5,021 nt of DNA, from positions 1 through 5,021 of the forward strand of contig DOXU01000144.1 in the NCBI GenBank assembly GCA_003518885.1, in the 5' to 3' direction. Shown here piece by piece: positions 1 through 4,059 of this stretch. A program made the translations under genes and the position numbers. The stretch's first letter is position 1, and each line of letters opens with the position of its first letter. The stretch comes from Oscillospiraceae bacterium. Lineage in GTDB: Bacteria > Bacillota > Clostridia > Oscillospirales > Ethanoligenentaceae. The notes under the pieces are model-generated. The model was not told the DNA's origin. It saw only the letters and a list, made by a program, of their open reading frames with translations, and searched no databases.

Positions 1-23
1 CACCCTAATAAAATCACACTCAT
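1..23 (-). CDS. Start of a gene cut by the left edge; probable second TSUP half
   Basis: An ATG on the minus strand at 23-21 overlaps the TGA stop of the preceding TSUP gene as ATGA, the usual arrangement for translationally coupled genes. Only seven codons are visible (MSVILLG), a hydrophobic start that fits a first membrane helix. Full-length TauE/SafE (TSUP) permeases have two similar halves of about 120 residues, and Bacillota sometimes encode the halves as two adjacent genes. Because the upstream gene is exactly one half, I infer that this is the other half. There is no clear Shine-Dalgarno sequence of its own, which also suggests coupling. The identity is inference; only the overlap and the hydrophobic start are seen. 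Confidence 0.5.
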
Positions 24-373
24 CGTATTAACAACCGATAAGCTGCATACAGCATAAACGCCCCAAAGAGCCTACGCAGCAATAGGGCGGGAATTTTAGG
101 TAATACCAACGAAGCAACATAAGCACCAACCAAGCCTGCTGGCACATAAAGCAAAAGATCATGTGCCGAATAACTACCTTGTCGCAAATATAGTATGGCA
201 CTCATAGCACAAAGAGGGACAATAACAGCAATAGAGGTTGCATGTGCCTTTTTGGGTTCAAGTCCGCATTTTTCCAACATAGGAACAATAACCGTACCGC
301 CACCCGCACCAAGCAACCCATTTAATACGCCTGCGGCCAAACCAACCAGGCTGCTCGCAATTCCCTTTTTCAC
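20..373 (-). CDS. Half-length TauE/SafE (TSUP) family membrane permease
   Basis: The protein has 117 residues from a GTG start at 373. Near the N-terminus is the TSUP signature: a hydrophobic helix with NGLLGAGGG (about residues 18-26), followed by TVIVPML. After a short loop (GLEPKKAHATS) come further hydrophobic segments at about 48-63, 71-90 and 97-114. TSUP proteins move sulfur-containing or other organic anions (sulfite, sulfoacetate, thiosulfate and similar) across the inner membrane; the substrate here is unknown. Most family members have about 250 residues, so this is one repeat unit. It ends in an ATGA overlap with a gene leaving the window. The GTG start is chosen because GAGGGAGA lies about 5 bases upstream and VKKGIASSLVG is a typical family N-terminus. 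An ATG at 406 has only weak ribosome binding. The frame stays open to 640, but that extension overlaps the terminator and the 6S RNA and is not credible. Confidence 0.82.
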   Translation of the reverse strand: MKKGIASSLVGLAAGVLNGLLGAGGGTVIVPMLEKCGLEPKKAHATSIAVIVPLCAMSAILYLRQGSYSAHDLLLYVPAGLVGAYVASLVLPKIPALLLRRLFGAFMLYAAYRLLIR

Positions 374-438
374 TCTATCTCCCTCTTTCGTTAACAGAAA
401 ACTCATTCTATTTTTCCGCAAAAGAGGCTGAATATACC

Positions 439-474
439 AAAATGCACTATCCGCCAAAACGGATAGTGCATTTT
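439..474 (-). terminator. Intrinsic terminator after 6S RNA, possibly bidirectional
   Basis: A perfect 15-bp inverted repeat (439-453 with 460-474, loop of six at 454-459) has the core ATGCACTATCCG, with A residues on one flank and T residues on the other. It lies between the 6S RNA candidate and the TSUP gene. On the minus strand the T-run is largely inside the stem, so termination there may be partial and allow read-through into the TSUP gene. On the plus strand the T-run is a little longer, but no plus-strand gene ends here. Confidence 0.75.
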
Positions 475-499
475 TATCATAAAAGATATAAATTTCAAA

Positions 500-690
500 G
501 GAAACCCCACCAAGCCGTGTTCCGGCACATGATAACCTGTTTTTGATACAGGTGGGCGTCTTCCCCGCAGCTTCACGCTCCCTTCTTCCGGCAAGCCGGG
601 AGGTCTGCAATTCACTGCAGGAGCTGGATTCCCTATTCACATGCTTGTAGGGTTATAATAGCCATAGAATCACGCACACAGCAGGGCTCT
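500..690 (-). ncRNA. ssrS: Probable 6S RNA
   Basis: This minus-strand stretch of about 190 bases has its own strong promoter and no coding potential, and it folds like 6S RNA, the small RNA that mimics open promoter DNA and binds housekeeping RNA polymerase. Near the 5' end GCTGTGT (682-676) pairs perfectly with ACACGGC near the 3' end (520-514), giving the closing stem. The 5' segment resembles the CCCUGC-GUGU opening seen in other 6S RNAs. Inside are a CTCCC/GGGAG arm (602-578) carrying a CCGG-CTTG-CCGG hairpin (599-588). On the 3' side a CACCTG/CAGGT hairpin (553-535) stands before TGTGCCGG, as in known 6S RNAs. Length is within the 180-200 norm. The 5' end is placed seven bases after the -10 box; the 3' end is approximate and probably processed from a transcript reaching the hairpin at 474-439. 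The identification rests on recalled family layout, not on a covariance search. A different structured RNA remains possible. Confidence 0.72.
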
Positions 691-696
691 GTCTCT

Positions 697-724
697 ATTA
701 TACACAAATTTTTTTAATATACAA
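697..724 (-). promoter_or_regulatory. Promoter of the 6S RNA candidate
   Basis: On the minus strand TTGTAT (724-719) and a perfect TATAAT (702-697) are separated by 16 bases that include a run of seven A. The expected start is around 690, just ahead of the 6S closing stem. It lies immediately downstream of the DUF1292 gene and would give the RNA transcription independent of that operon. Confidence 0.78.
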
Positions 725-758
725 GTGGAATATCCTACATAGTCTCTATAAGACTTTT

Positions 759-1070
759 TTACAGTTCGTCATCCTCATGAATTTCGTATTCTTCCTCAAG
801 AAGTTTTTCAAACTCTTGTGAAACCGCTCGAAACTCTTCTTCGTCTTCAATGGAAACCAAAACATCTTCACCGGTTTCTTCGTCTGCAACAATCTTCAGA
901 ACAACCAGCTCGCCATCCCCTTCAAGCATTTGCTCTGGCTCTTCATTAACAGGAAGCAATCCAACATAGGAGGAATCCTGGTATTCGACCGTGGCCAAGT
1001 GCTCAAATTCGTGTTCGTGTCCCTCTTCATCCAGCAACGAAATTAACTGTCCCTCTGGTTCTTTTCCCAT
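759..1070 (-). CDS. Acidic DUF1292 family protein
   Basis: The product has 103 residues and matches the layout of DUF1292 (YrzB-like) proteins of Bacillota: a start of the type ISLLDEEGHEHEFEHLATVEYQDSSY, then a central stretch VGLLPVN, then a strand pair (ELVVLKIVADEETGEDVLVSIEDEEEF), and an acidic tail. By my count 36 residues are Asp or Glu and only four are Lys or Arg, so it is strongly negative and presumably cytosolic. Function is unknown for the family. The ATG at 1070 is chosen because AAAGGAA lies about seven bases upstream; an in-frame GTG at 1106 would run through the intergenic hairpin and lacks a better site. It follows the sugar transferase gene by 49 bases with no promoter seen between them, so the two are probably cotranscribed. 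No T-rich terminator follows; the 6S promoter begins within 40 bases of the stop. Confidence 0.85.
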   Translation of the reverse strand: MGKEPEGQLISLLDEEGHEHEFEHLATVEYQDSSYVGLLPVNEEPEQMLEGDGELVVLKIVADEETGEDVLVSIEDEEEFRAVSQEFEKLLEEEYEIHEDDEL

Positions 1071-1091
1071 TATGGTTTCCTTTCTACTCCT

Positions 1092-1112
1092 TGATGGGAA
1101 AGTCACCCATCA
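1092..1112 (-). other. Intergenic hairpin between sugar transferase and DUF1292 genes
   Basis: On the minus strand TGATGGG (1112-1106) and CCCATCA (1098-1092) form a perfect 7-bp stem around a 7-base loop. It sits in the 49-base gap, just upstream of an AAGGAG sequence and the DUF1292 ribosome binding site. It lacks a T-tract, so it is not a standard terminator. It could set relative expression or mRNA stability of the two genes, which is inference. Confidence 0.5.
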
Positions 1113-1119
1113 GTGGACA

Positions 1120-1779
1120 TCAACGTGCACCGTTTCCCTTTAAAACCACGGAGACTGTTTTCAATAAGACAACCACATCCAACCGCAAGGATTGCTTGGC
1201 TATGTATTGTTTATCCAGCAAAAACTTTTCTTTGGGACCGATATCGTATCCCCCGTTAACCTGCGCCCAACCAGTCAAACCCGGTTTTACCGCCAAACGA
1301 GTCAAGAATTCGGGAATATCCTTCCCAAATTTATGATAAAAATACGCACGCTCAGGGCGAGGCCCAATCCATGACATATCCCCGCGCAGAATATTAATCA
1401 GTTGCGGCAATTCATCAATATGATATTTTCGCAAGAAATGACCGAATTTTGTCACTCGATTGTCGTTCCTTTTTGTCCAGGTAGGACCACCTGCCTCCGC
1501 ATCCATTCGCATGGACCGAAATTTATACAGAATAAACACTTTTCCATTTAGCCCAAGGCGCTCTTGCTTAAAGATAATGGGCCCTTGCGATTCAAAAAGG
1601 ATACCCAAAACGGCCACCAACATCAACGGGGAGAGAATCACACAGCCAACACAAGCAGCTATGCAATCTGCCAAGCGTTTTCCAAAACGCAAATACCAGC
1701 CAACAGCCGCCTTTTCGGTTCTGGATTGCTCTGGAAACAAAACCACGTTTTCAGCTGAACGGTGAATTTGATCTATCAC
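1120..1779 (-). CDS. Undecaprenyl-phosphate sugar phosphotransferase (bacterial sugar transferase)
   Basis: This 219-residue protein belongs to the bacterial sugar transferase family (PF02397, monotopic phosphoglycosyl transferases such as PglC and the WbaP C-terminal domain). These enzymes move a sugar 1-phosphate from a UDP-sugar to undecaprenyl phosphate at the inner face of the membrane, the first step of capsule, exopolysaccharide or glycoprotein glycan assembly. Visible landmarks in order: KRLADCIAACVGCVILSPLML (about 34-54, re-entrant membrane helix with Pro), FKQERLGLNGKVFILYKFRSMR (about 70-91), the catalytic Asp-Glu pair in HIDELPQLINILRGDMSWIGPRPE (about 120-143), and KPGLTGWAQVNG (about 164-175). 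Length is right for the short PglC-like class without extra N-terminal helices. The start is GTG, with AGGAAG seven bases upstream; an in-frame stop lies a little further up and there is no ATG. No glycosyltransferases or polymerases are near, so it is an isolated initiator whose sugar cannot be predicted. Confidence 0.93.
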   Translation of the reverse strand: MIDQIHRSAENVVLFPEQSRTEKAAVGWYLRFGKRLADCIAACVGCVILSPLMLVAVLGILFESQGPIIFKQERLGLNGKVFILYKFRSMRMDAEAGGPTWTKRNDNRVTKFGHFLRKYHIDELPQLINILRGDMSWIGPRPERAYFYHKFGKDIPEFLTRLAVKPGLTGWAQVNGGYDIGPKEKFLLDKQYIAKQSLRLDVVVLLKTVSVVLKGNGAR

Positions 1780-1875
1780 ATCAACACTTCCTACATAACA
1801 GATACCTGTTCATTGGGCAAGATTCCGTCATGAATATTGAAAGAGTTGCGCGACGGTTGCCTTTATGCATGTTAT

Positions 1876-1904
1876 ATTATAATAGCAGATACTTCAAATT
1901 TCAA
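1876..1904 (-). promoter_or_regulatory. Promoter of the sugar transferase-DUF1292 operon
   Basis: On the minus strand TTGAAA (1904-1899) and TATAAT (1881-1876) are separated by 17 bases, close to the sigma-A consensus. The start is predicted near 1869, leaving a leader of about 90 bases before the GTG at 1779. The leader contains a short dyad (CCGTC with GACGG) but no riboswitch that I recognise. Confidence 0.78.
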
Positions 1905-2050
1905 CGGACAATTTATGAACATTCATCCTATCTATTCTTTATTTGTGCTACCAATGCCGGAAACGACAAATGATTTGGCAACATTTTATCTATTATATTG
2001 GCCAAAAACATTCCCGTTCTTATAAAATAGCCCAAAATGGGATTTAACCA
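1905..2050. other. Divergent intergenic region without a gene
   Basis: This stretch separates the divergent promoters of the sugar transferase operon (minus) and the feo operon (plus). A plus-strand reading frame crosses it (1837-2025) but has no ribosome binding site or recognisable motif. There is a loose dyad TTTGGC...GCCAAA with a loop of about 20 bases near 1973-2006 and a small CCCA-AAA-TGGG hairpin near 2031-2041. I see nothing else of note. Confidence 0.5.
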
Positions 2051-2079
2051 TTGACAAATATAAAAACAAAGTCTAAAAT
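2051..2079 (+). promoter_or_regulatory. Promoter of the feo operon
   Basis: A consensus TTGACA (2051-2056) and TAAAAT (2074-2079) are separated by 17 bases. Transcription should start near 2086, giving a leader of about 73 bases before feoA. This is the strongest plus-strand promoter near the iron genes, and it is flanked by operator-like repeats. Confidence 0.82.
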
Positions 2080-2115
2080 GTTAGATGAAGCAAACAAATA
2101 GTGATTCTTATTATT
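2072..2115 (+). promoter_or_regulatory. Candidate metal-regulator operators at the feo promoter
   Basis: Two dyads are visible. TCTAA-aatg-TTAGA (2072-2085) overlaps the -10 box. AATAGTGATTCTTATTATT (2097-2115) lies just after the start site and is an imperfect palindrome; within it TGATTCTTATTATTC (2102-2116) matches about 10 of 15 positions of the 7-1-7 Fur-type box TGATAATnATTATCA. Ferrous-iron uptake operons are usually repressed by Fur or DtxR-type regulators when iron is plentiful, so position and context fit. Which regulator binds cannot be decided from the sequence. Confidence 0.4.
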
Positions 2116-2141
2116 CTTTATATATTGGTTCACAAACCATG

Positions 2142-2156
2142 GGAAAGGGGTTTTCC
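2142..2156 (+). promoter_or_regulatory. Ribosome binding site of the first feoA inside a small hairpin
   Basis: The AAAGGGG ribosome binding site eight bases before the ATG lies in a short stem-loop, GGAAA (2142-2146) with TTTCC (2152-2156) around GGGGT. A second small hairpin, TGGTT-caca-AACCA (2126-2139), is directly upstream. The structure may moderate initiation; it is only five base pairs, so the effect could be slight. Confidence 0.35.
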
Positions 2157-2158
2157 TT

Positions 2159-2512
2159 ATGAAACATCTTACTGCCGTCGCTCCGAAAGCCCACCATATG
2201 CATCATGCTGGTGCTCCAGAAGCATTCCATATGCACATGCATCATGCTGACACTGTCACTCCAGAAAACTGCCATACGCATTCTGCTGGCGGGCCACGTG
2301 TTCCCTTAAGTTTTGTACGTGCCGGCAAAGAGGCCACTGTTCAATCTGTCAGTGGAAAAGATGAGACGAAACGTTTTTTGGGAAGCCTGGGCCTAGTGGA
2401 AGGTGCACATGTCTGTGTTATCTCCGAGATGAACGGGGACGTTATTGTGAAGGTCAAAGGGACAAGAGTTGCCATTAGCAAGTCCATGGCCCGCCGTGTT
2501 ATGACAGTTTAA
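2159..2512 (+). CDS. feoA: FeoA domain protein with His/Met-rich N-terminal repeats
   Basis: The protein has 117 residues. Residues about 50-117 form an SH3-like FeoA domain: PLSFVRAGKEATVQSV, then a segment ending in LGSLGLVEGAHVCVISEMNG (the GL-EGA turn typical of FeoA), then DVIVKVKGTRVAISKSMARRV. FeoA is a cytosolic partner needed for the FeoB ferrous-iron permease. Normal FeoA has about 75 residues; the extra 45 here are a metal-binding-like tail with 11 His, several Met and one Cys. It is built from three degenerate repeats: about 7-18 (APKAHHMHHAG), 19-32 (APEAFHMHMHHAD) and 33-44 (TPENCHTHSAG). The start is the ATG at 2159, eight bases after AAAGGGG and directly behind the consensus promoter, so the tail belongs to the protein. 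A second feoA follows after 46 bases. Family assignment is firm; metal binding by the tail is inference. Confidence 0.9.
   Translation: MKHLTAVAPKAHHMHHAGAPEAFHMHMHHADTVTPENCHTHSAGGPRVPLSFVRAGKEATVQSVSGKDETKRFLGSLGLVEGAHVCVISEMNGDVIVKVKGTRVAISKSMARRVMTV
2177..2290 (+). repeat. Three degenerate in-frame repeats coding the His-rich tail
   Basis: Three units of 36-42 bases lie head to tail (about 2177-2212, 2213-2254, 2255-2290). Shared DNA words include CTCCAGAA in units two and three (CTCCGAAA in one), CCATATGC in one and two (CCATACGC in three), and GCATCATGCTG in one and two (GCATTCTGCTG in three). Unit two is longer by two codons (His-Met). Similarity at DNA level suggests duplication within the gene. 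All units keep the frame. Confidence 0.7.
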
Positions 2513-2558
2513 GCCTTCAAAATCAATCGCCTTCTTTTTATGGAAAAGAGGAATTTAT

Positions 2559-2777
2559 ATGACATTAAAAGACATTTTACCTGGTAGCACCGTTTCTGTA
2601 AAAAAATTAAATGGTACGGGCGCTTTAAAACGTCGTATTATGGATATGGGTATTACGCGGGGAGCCAAAATTTTTGTACGAAAAGTTGCTCCTCTTGGAG
2701 ACCCCATTCAAATCACGGTTCGTGGTTATGAGTTATCTATTCGTAAAGATGAAGCCGAAAGTATTGACGTGGTTTAA
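2559..2777 (+). CDS. feoA: FeoA domain protein, ferrous iron transport accessory
   Basis: This is a standard-length FeoA of 72 residues and matches the family from end to end: MTLKDILPGSTVSVKKLNG, then GALKRRIMDMGITRGAKIFVRKVAPLGDP (the conserved MGIT-GA and APLGDP motifs), then ITVRGYELSIRKDEAE. FeoA proteins are cytosolic SH3-like proteins that work with the FeoB GTPase permease in Fe(II) uptake. The ATG at 2559 is preceded by AGAGGA at eight bases. It follows the His-tailed FeoA in the same operon. In most Bacillota feoB comes next, often nearly touching; here 108 noncoding bases follow and then a small Cys-rich gene, so the permease is missing from this locus. Sequence conservation is high, so the gene appears functional rather than decayed. 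Confidence 0.95.
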   Translation: MTLKDILPGSTVSVKKLNGTGALKRRIMDMGITRGAKIFVRKVAPLGDPIQITVRGYELSIRKDEAESIDVV

Positions 2778-2806
2778 TCTTTTGTTTAAAGTTTTTTCAT
2801 CTGACA

Positions 2807-2866
2807 ATAAGTACTCTTGCGCAGGGCATACTTATCATTGCAAGATTTTTTATGGAAGGTCTTGCA
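2807..2866 (+). promoter_or_regulatory. Structured intergenic segment with alternative hairpins
   Basis: Two perfect 7-bp dyads stand in a row: ATAAGTA (2807-2813) with TACTTAT (2829-2835), and TGCAAGA (2839-2845) with TCTTGCA (2860-2866). The middle arm can also pair with an upstream TCTTGC (2815-2820) that is a near copy of the downstream arm (TCTTGCGCAG against TCTTGCACAG), so two folds exclude each other. The second hairpin ends five bases before the AAGGAGG of the next gene. It could influence translation or mRNA processing. There is no T-tract after either stem, so it is not a plain terminator. Confidence 0.45.
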
Positions 2867-2885
2867 CAGCAAGGAGGCGCATCAT

Positions 2886-3053
2886 ATGAATCTGCCTACA
2901 ATTTTAATCCTAGTTGTGATCGCTGTTTTACTCGTGTTGGCAATCCGCCGAACAGTGAAAGCACATGCAAGCGGTGGATGCCCAGGATGTGGTGACTGTG
3001 GAAGTTGCAGTGCTTGCAAGACCGCAGAAAAAAACAAAAAAGCAAAACCATGA
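2886..3053 (+). CDS. FeoB-associated Cys-rich membrane protein
   Basis: A 55-residue protein with a single membrane helix (about 4-20) is followed by basic residues (RRTVK) and a cysteine cluster at 32, 35, 38, 41 and 44, each three residues apart, then a Lys-rich tail. This is the layout of the FeoB-associated Cys-rich membrane protein family (PF12669), which lies at the end of feo operons in Bacillota and may take the place of FeoC. The N-terminal helix followed by Arg and Lys suggests a cytoplasmic Cys cluster. Its task is unproven; metal or Fe-S binding and sensing have been proposed. The ATG at 2886 is chosen because AAGGAGG lies eight bases upstream; a longer frame from TTG 2817 runs through the hairpins and is unlikely. 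It is the last gene of the operon, followed by a strong terminator. Its presence makes the absence of feoB just upstream more striking. Confidence 0.88.
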   Translation: MNLPTILILVVIAVLLVLAIRRTVKAHASGGCPGCGDCGSCSACKTAEKNKKAKP

Positions 3054-3099
3054 TTTGATTGAATAATTTACTTTTATTTTCAAAATAATGATACCATTT

Positions 3100-3147
3100 A
3101 ACACAGCAAAGAATGTTTTTTATTTGACATTCTCCGCTGTGTTTTTA
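3100..3147 (+). terminator. Intrinsic terminator of the feo operon
   Basis: A two-part stem, AACACAGC with GCTGTGTT (3100-3107 and 3136-3143) and AGAATGT with ACATTCT (3110-3116 and 3127-3133), separated by a 2-by-2 internal loop, is followed by a T-run to 3146. It lies 46 bases after the Cys-rich gene and before the methyltransferase promoter region, closing the operon. Confidence 0.88.
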
Positions 3148-3155
3148 TATAACTT

Positions 3156-3167
3156 TTACGATCGTAA
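3156..3167 (+). promoter_or_regulatory. Perfect 12-bp palindrome upstream of the methyltransferase gene
   Basis: TTACGATCGTAA is fully self-complementary and lies 39 bases before the ATG. It overlaps a weak candidate promoter (TTTACG at 3155-3160, then 17 bases, then TATCTT at 3178-3183). It may be a regulator site for the methyltransferase; a chance palindrome is possible at this length. Confidence 0.35.
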
Positions 3168-3206
3168 TAACACCCCCTATCTTATAAAACACGGAGAGTG
3201 AGCTAA

Positions 3207-3971
3207 ATGGACACAAAATGGGATGCGCAAAAATACACAAAGGACTTTTCCTTTGTACATCAGTACGGAAATGACGTTCTAAAATTAATTGAAATAAAGC
3301 CCCACTTTTCTGCCCTGGATTTAGGATGTGGAAACGGTGCGTTAACAAAACAATTGTCCGCAATGGGCCTACACGCCATGGGTATGGACGCATCTGCGGA
3401 ATTGTTAGAAGTTGCGCACAGACAGTATCCCGATTTTCAATTTTTTCATGGAGATGCCACTGACTTCATGCTGCCCGCAAAAGTCGACATCATTTTTTCC
3501 AATGCTGTATTTCATTGGATCAAGAAAGAAAAACAGTTGCAAATGCTACAATGTGTCTATCGCGCACTGAATGATAAAGGGCAATTTGTATTTGAGTTTG
3601 GCGGTTCTGGTAACAATGCCTTGATCCATCAAGCATTGAAAGTAGCTTTTCAAGAACAGGGGCTCTCCTATCAAATGCCTTTTTATTTCCCGACAATTGG
3701 GGAATACGCCTCCCTGCTGGAACAGGCCGGGTTCAAAGTTACTTACGCCGTCCTATTTGACCGCTTAACAACATTAAATGGGCCAAATGGCTTATCGGAT
3801 TGGATTCAAATGTTCATAAAGGATCCATTTGCCTCCATAGAAGCCGAACGTCGAAAAAAGCTGATACAGCGCACGACGGAACAAGTGCGGGACACCCTTT
3901 ATCACGAGAAAAAATGGTATGCTGATTACGTAAGAATCAGAATGAAGGCTATAAAACCCACCACGCGCTAA
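3207..3971 (+). CDS. Class I SAM-dependent methyltransferase, trans-aconitate methyltransferase-like
   Basis: The 254-residue protein has the Rossmann-type methyltransferase core. Motif I is LDLGCGNG (37-44), the SAM-ribose acidic residue is D61 in GMDAS, motif III has GDAT (82-85), and motif IV is DIIFSNAVFHWI (94-105). Next comes KGQFVFEFGGSGN (124-136). The opening WDAQKYTKDFSFVHQYGNDVLKLI, the FSNA-HW motif and the EFGG-GN motif are typical of the trans-aconitate 2-methyltransferase group (Tam-like, COG4106). Those enzymes methylate small carboxylates such as trans-aconitate in the cytosol, but many relatives act on unknown substrates, so the substrate is not assigned. The C-terminal half has the usual helical lid region (YFPTIGEYASLLEQAGF). 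Length is normal for the family. The ATG at 3207 follows GGAG about ten bases upstream. It is transcribed alone, after the feo terminator, and converges with the TerC-family gene. Confidence 0.88.
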   Translation: MDTKWDAQKYTKDFSFVHQYGNDVLKLIEIKPHFSALDLGCGNGALTKQLSAMGLHAMGMDASAELLEVAHRQYPDFQFFHGDATDFMLPAKVDIIFSNAVFHWIKKEKQLQMLQCVYRALNDKGQFVFEFGGSGNNALIHQALKVAFQEQGLSYQMPFYFPTIGEYASLLEQAGFKVTYAVLFDRLTTLNGPNGLSDWIQMFIKDPFASIEAERRKKLIQRTTEQVRDTLYHEKKWYADYVRIRMKAIKPTTR

Positions 3972-4029
3972 TTGTTATTCCACAGCGGACACAACACCAT
4001 TTCTCACCTCTAATACAAATTTTTCTGCA

Positions 4030-4059
4030 GGTCATGAAACAAGCTTTTATTTCATGGCC
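4030..4059 (-). terminator. Hairpin between convergent genes, overlapping the TerC-family stop
   Basis: GGTCATGAAA (4030-4039) pairs over 10 bp, with one G-T, with TTTCATGGCC (4050-4059). The TGA stop of the minus-strand gene (4054-4052) is inside the stem. It lies between two convergent genes, where a shared terminator is expected. No immediate T-run follows on either strand, so it may act as an mRNA 3'-end stabiliser or a weak terminator. No other terminator for the methyltransferase is visible in 3972-4029. Confidence 0.5.

Noticed and set aside
374..640. Upstream in-frame extension of the TSUP gene to 206 residues
   Set aside because: It crosses the terminator hairpin and the 6S RNA candidate and its added sequence has no family resemblance. 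The GTG at 373 has a good ribosome binding site and a typical family N-terminus.
741..760. Plus-strand terminator (AGTCT-ctata-AGACT followed by six T)
   Set aside because: The stem is only 5 bp with a short loop, and no plus-strand gene lies upstream. On the minus strand, where it follows the DUF1292 stop, it has no T-run.
1091..1765. Plus-strand frames opposite the sugar transferase gene
   Set aside because: The opposite strand carries the full set of sugar transferase motifs; the plus-strand frames show no domain features.
1837..2025. Plus-strand frame of 62 residues in the divergent intergenic region
   Set aside because: It has no ribosome binding site or recognisable motif, and it overlaps the minus-strand promoter of the sugar transferase operon.
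2778..2885. Remnant of feoB
   Set aside because: I translated the spacer and found no G-domain motif and nothing resembling the FeoB C-terminal helices. One open frame gives a short hydrophobic run (about 2801-2850), but it is not recognisable as FeoB.
2817..3053. Longer 78-residue version of the Cys-rich protein from TTG 2817
   Set aside because: The extension runs through the hairpins and places AAGGAGG inside the gene. The ATG at 2886 has ideal spacing to that site and gives the normal family length.
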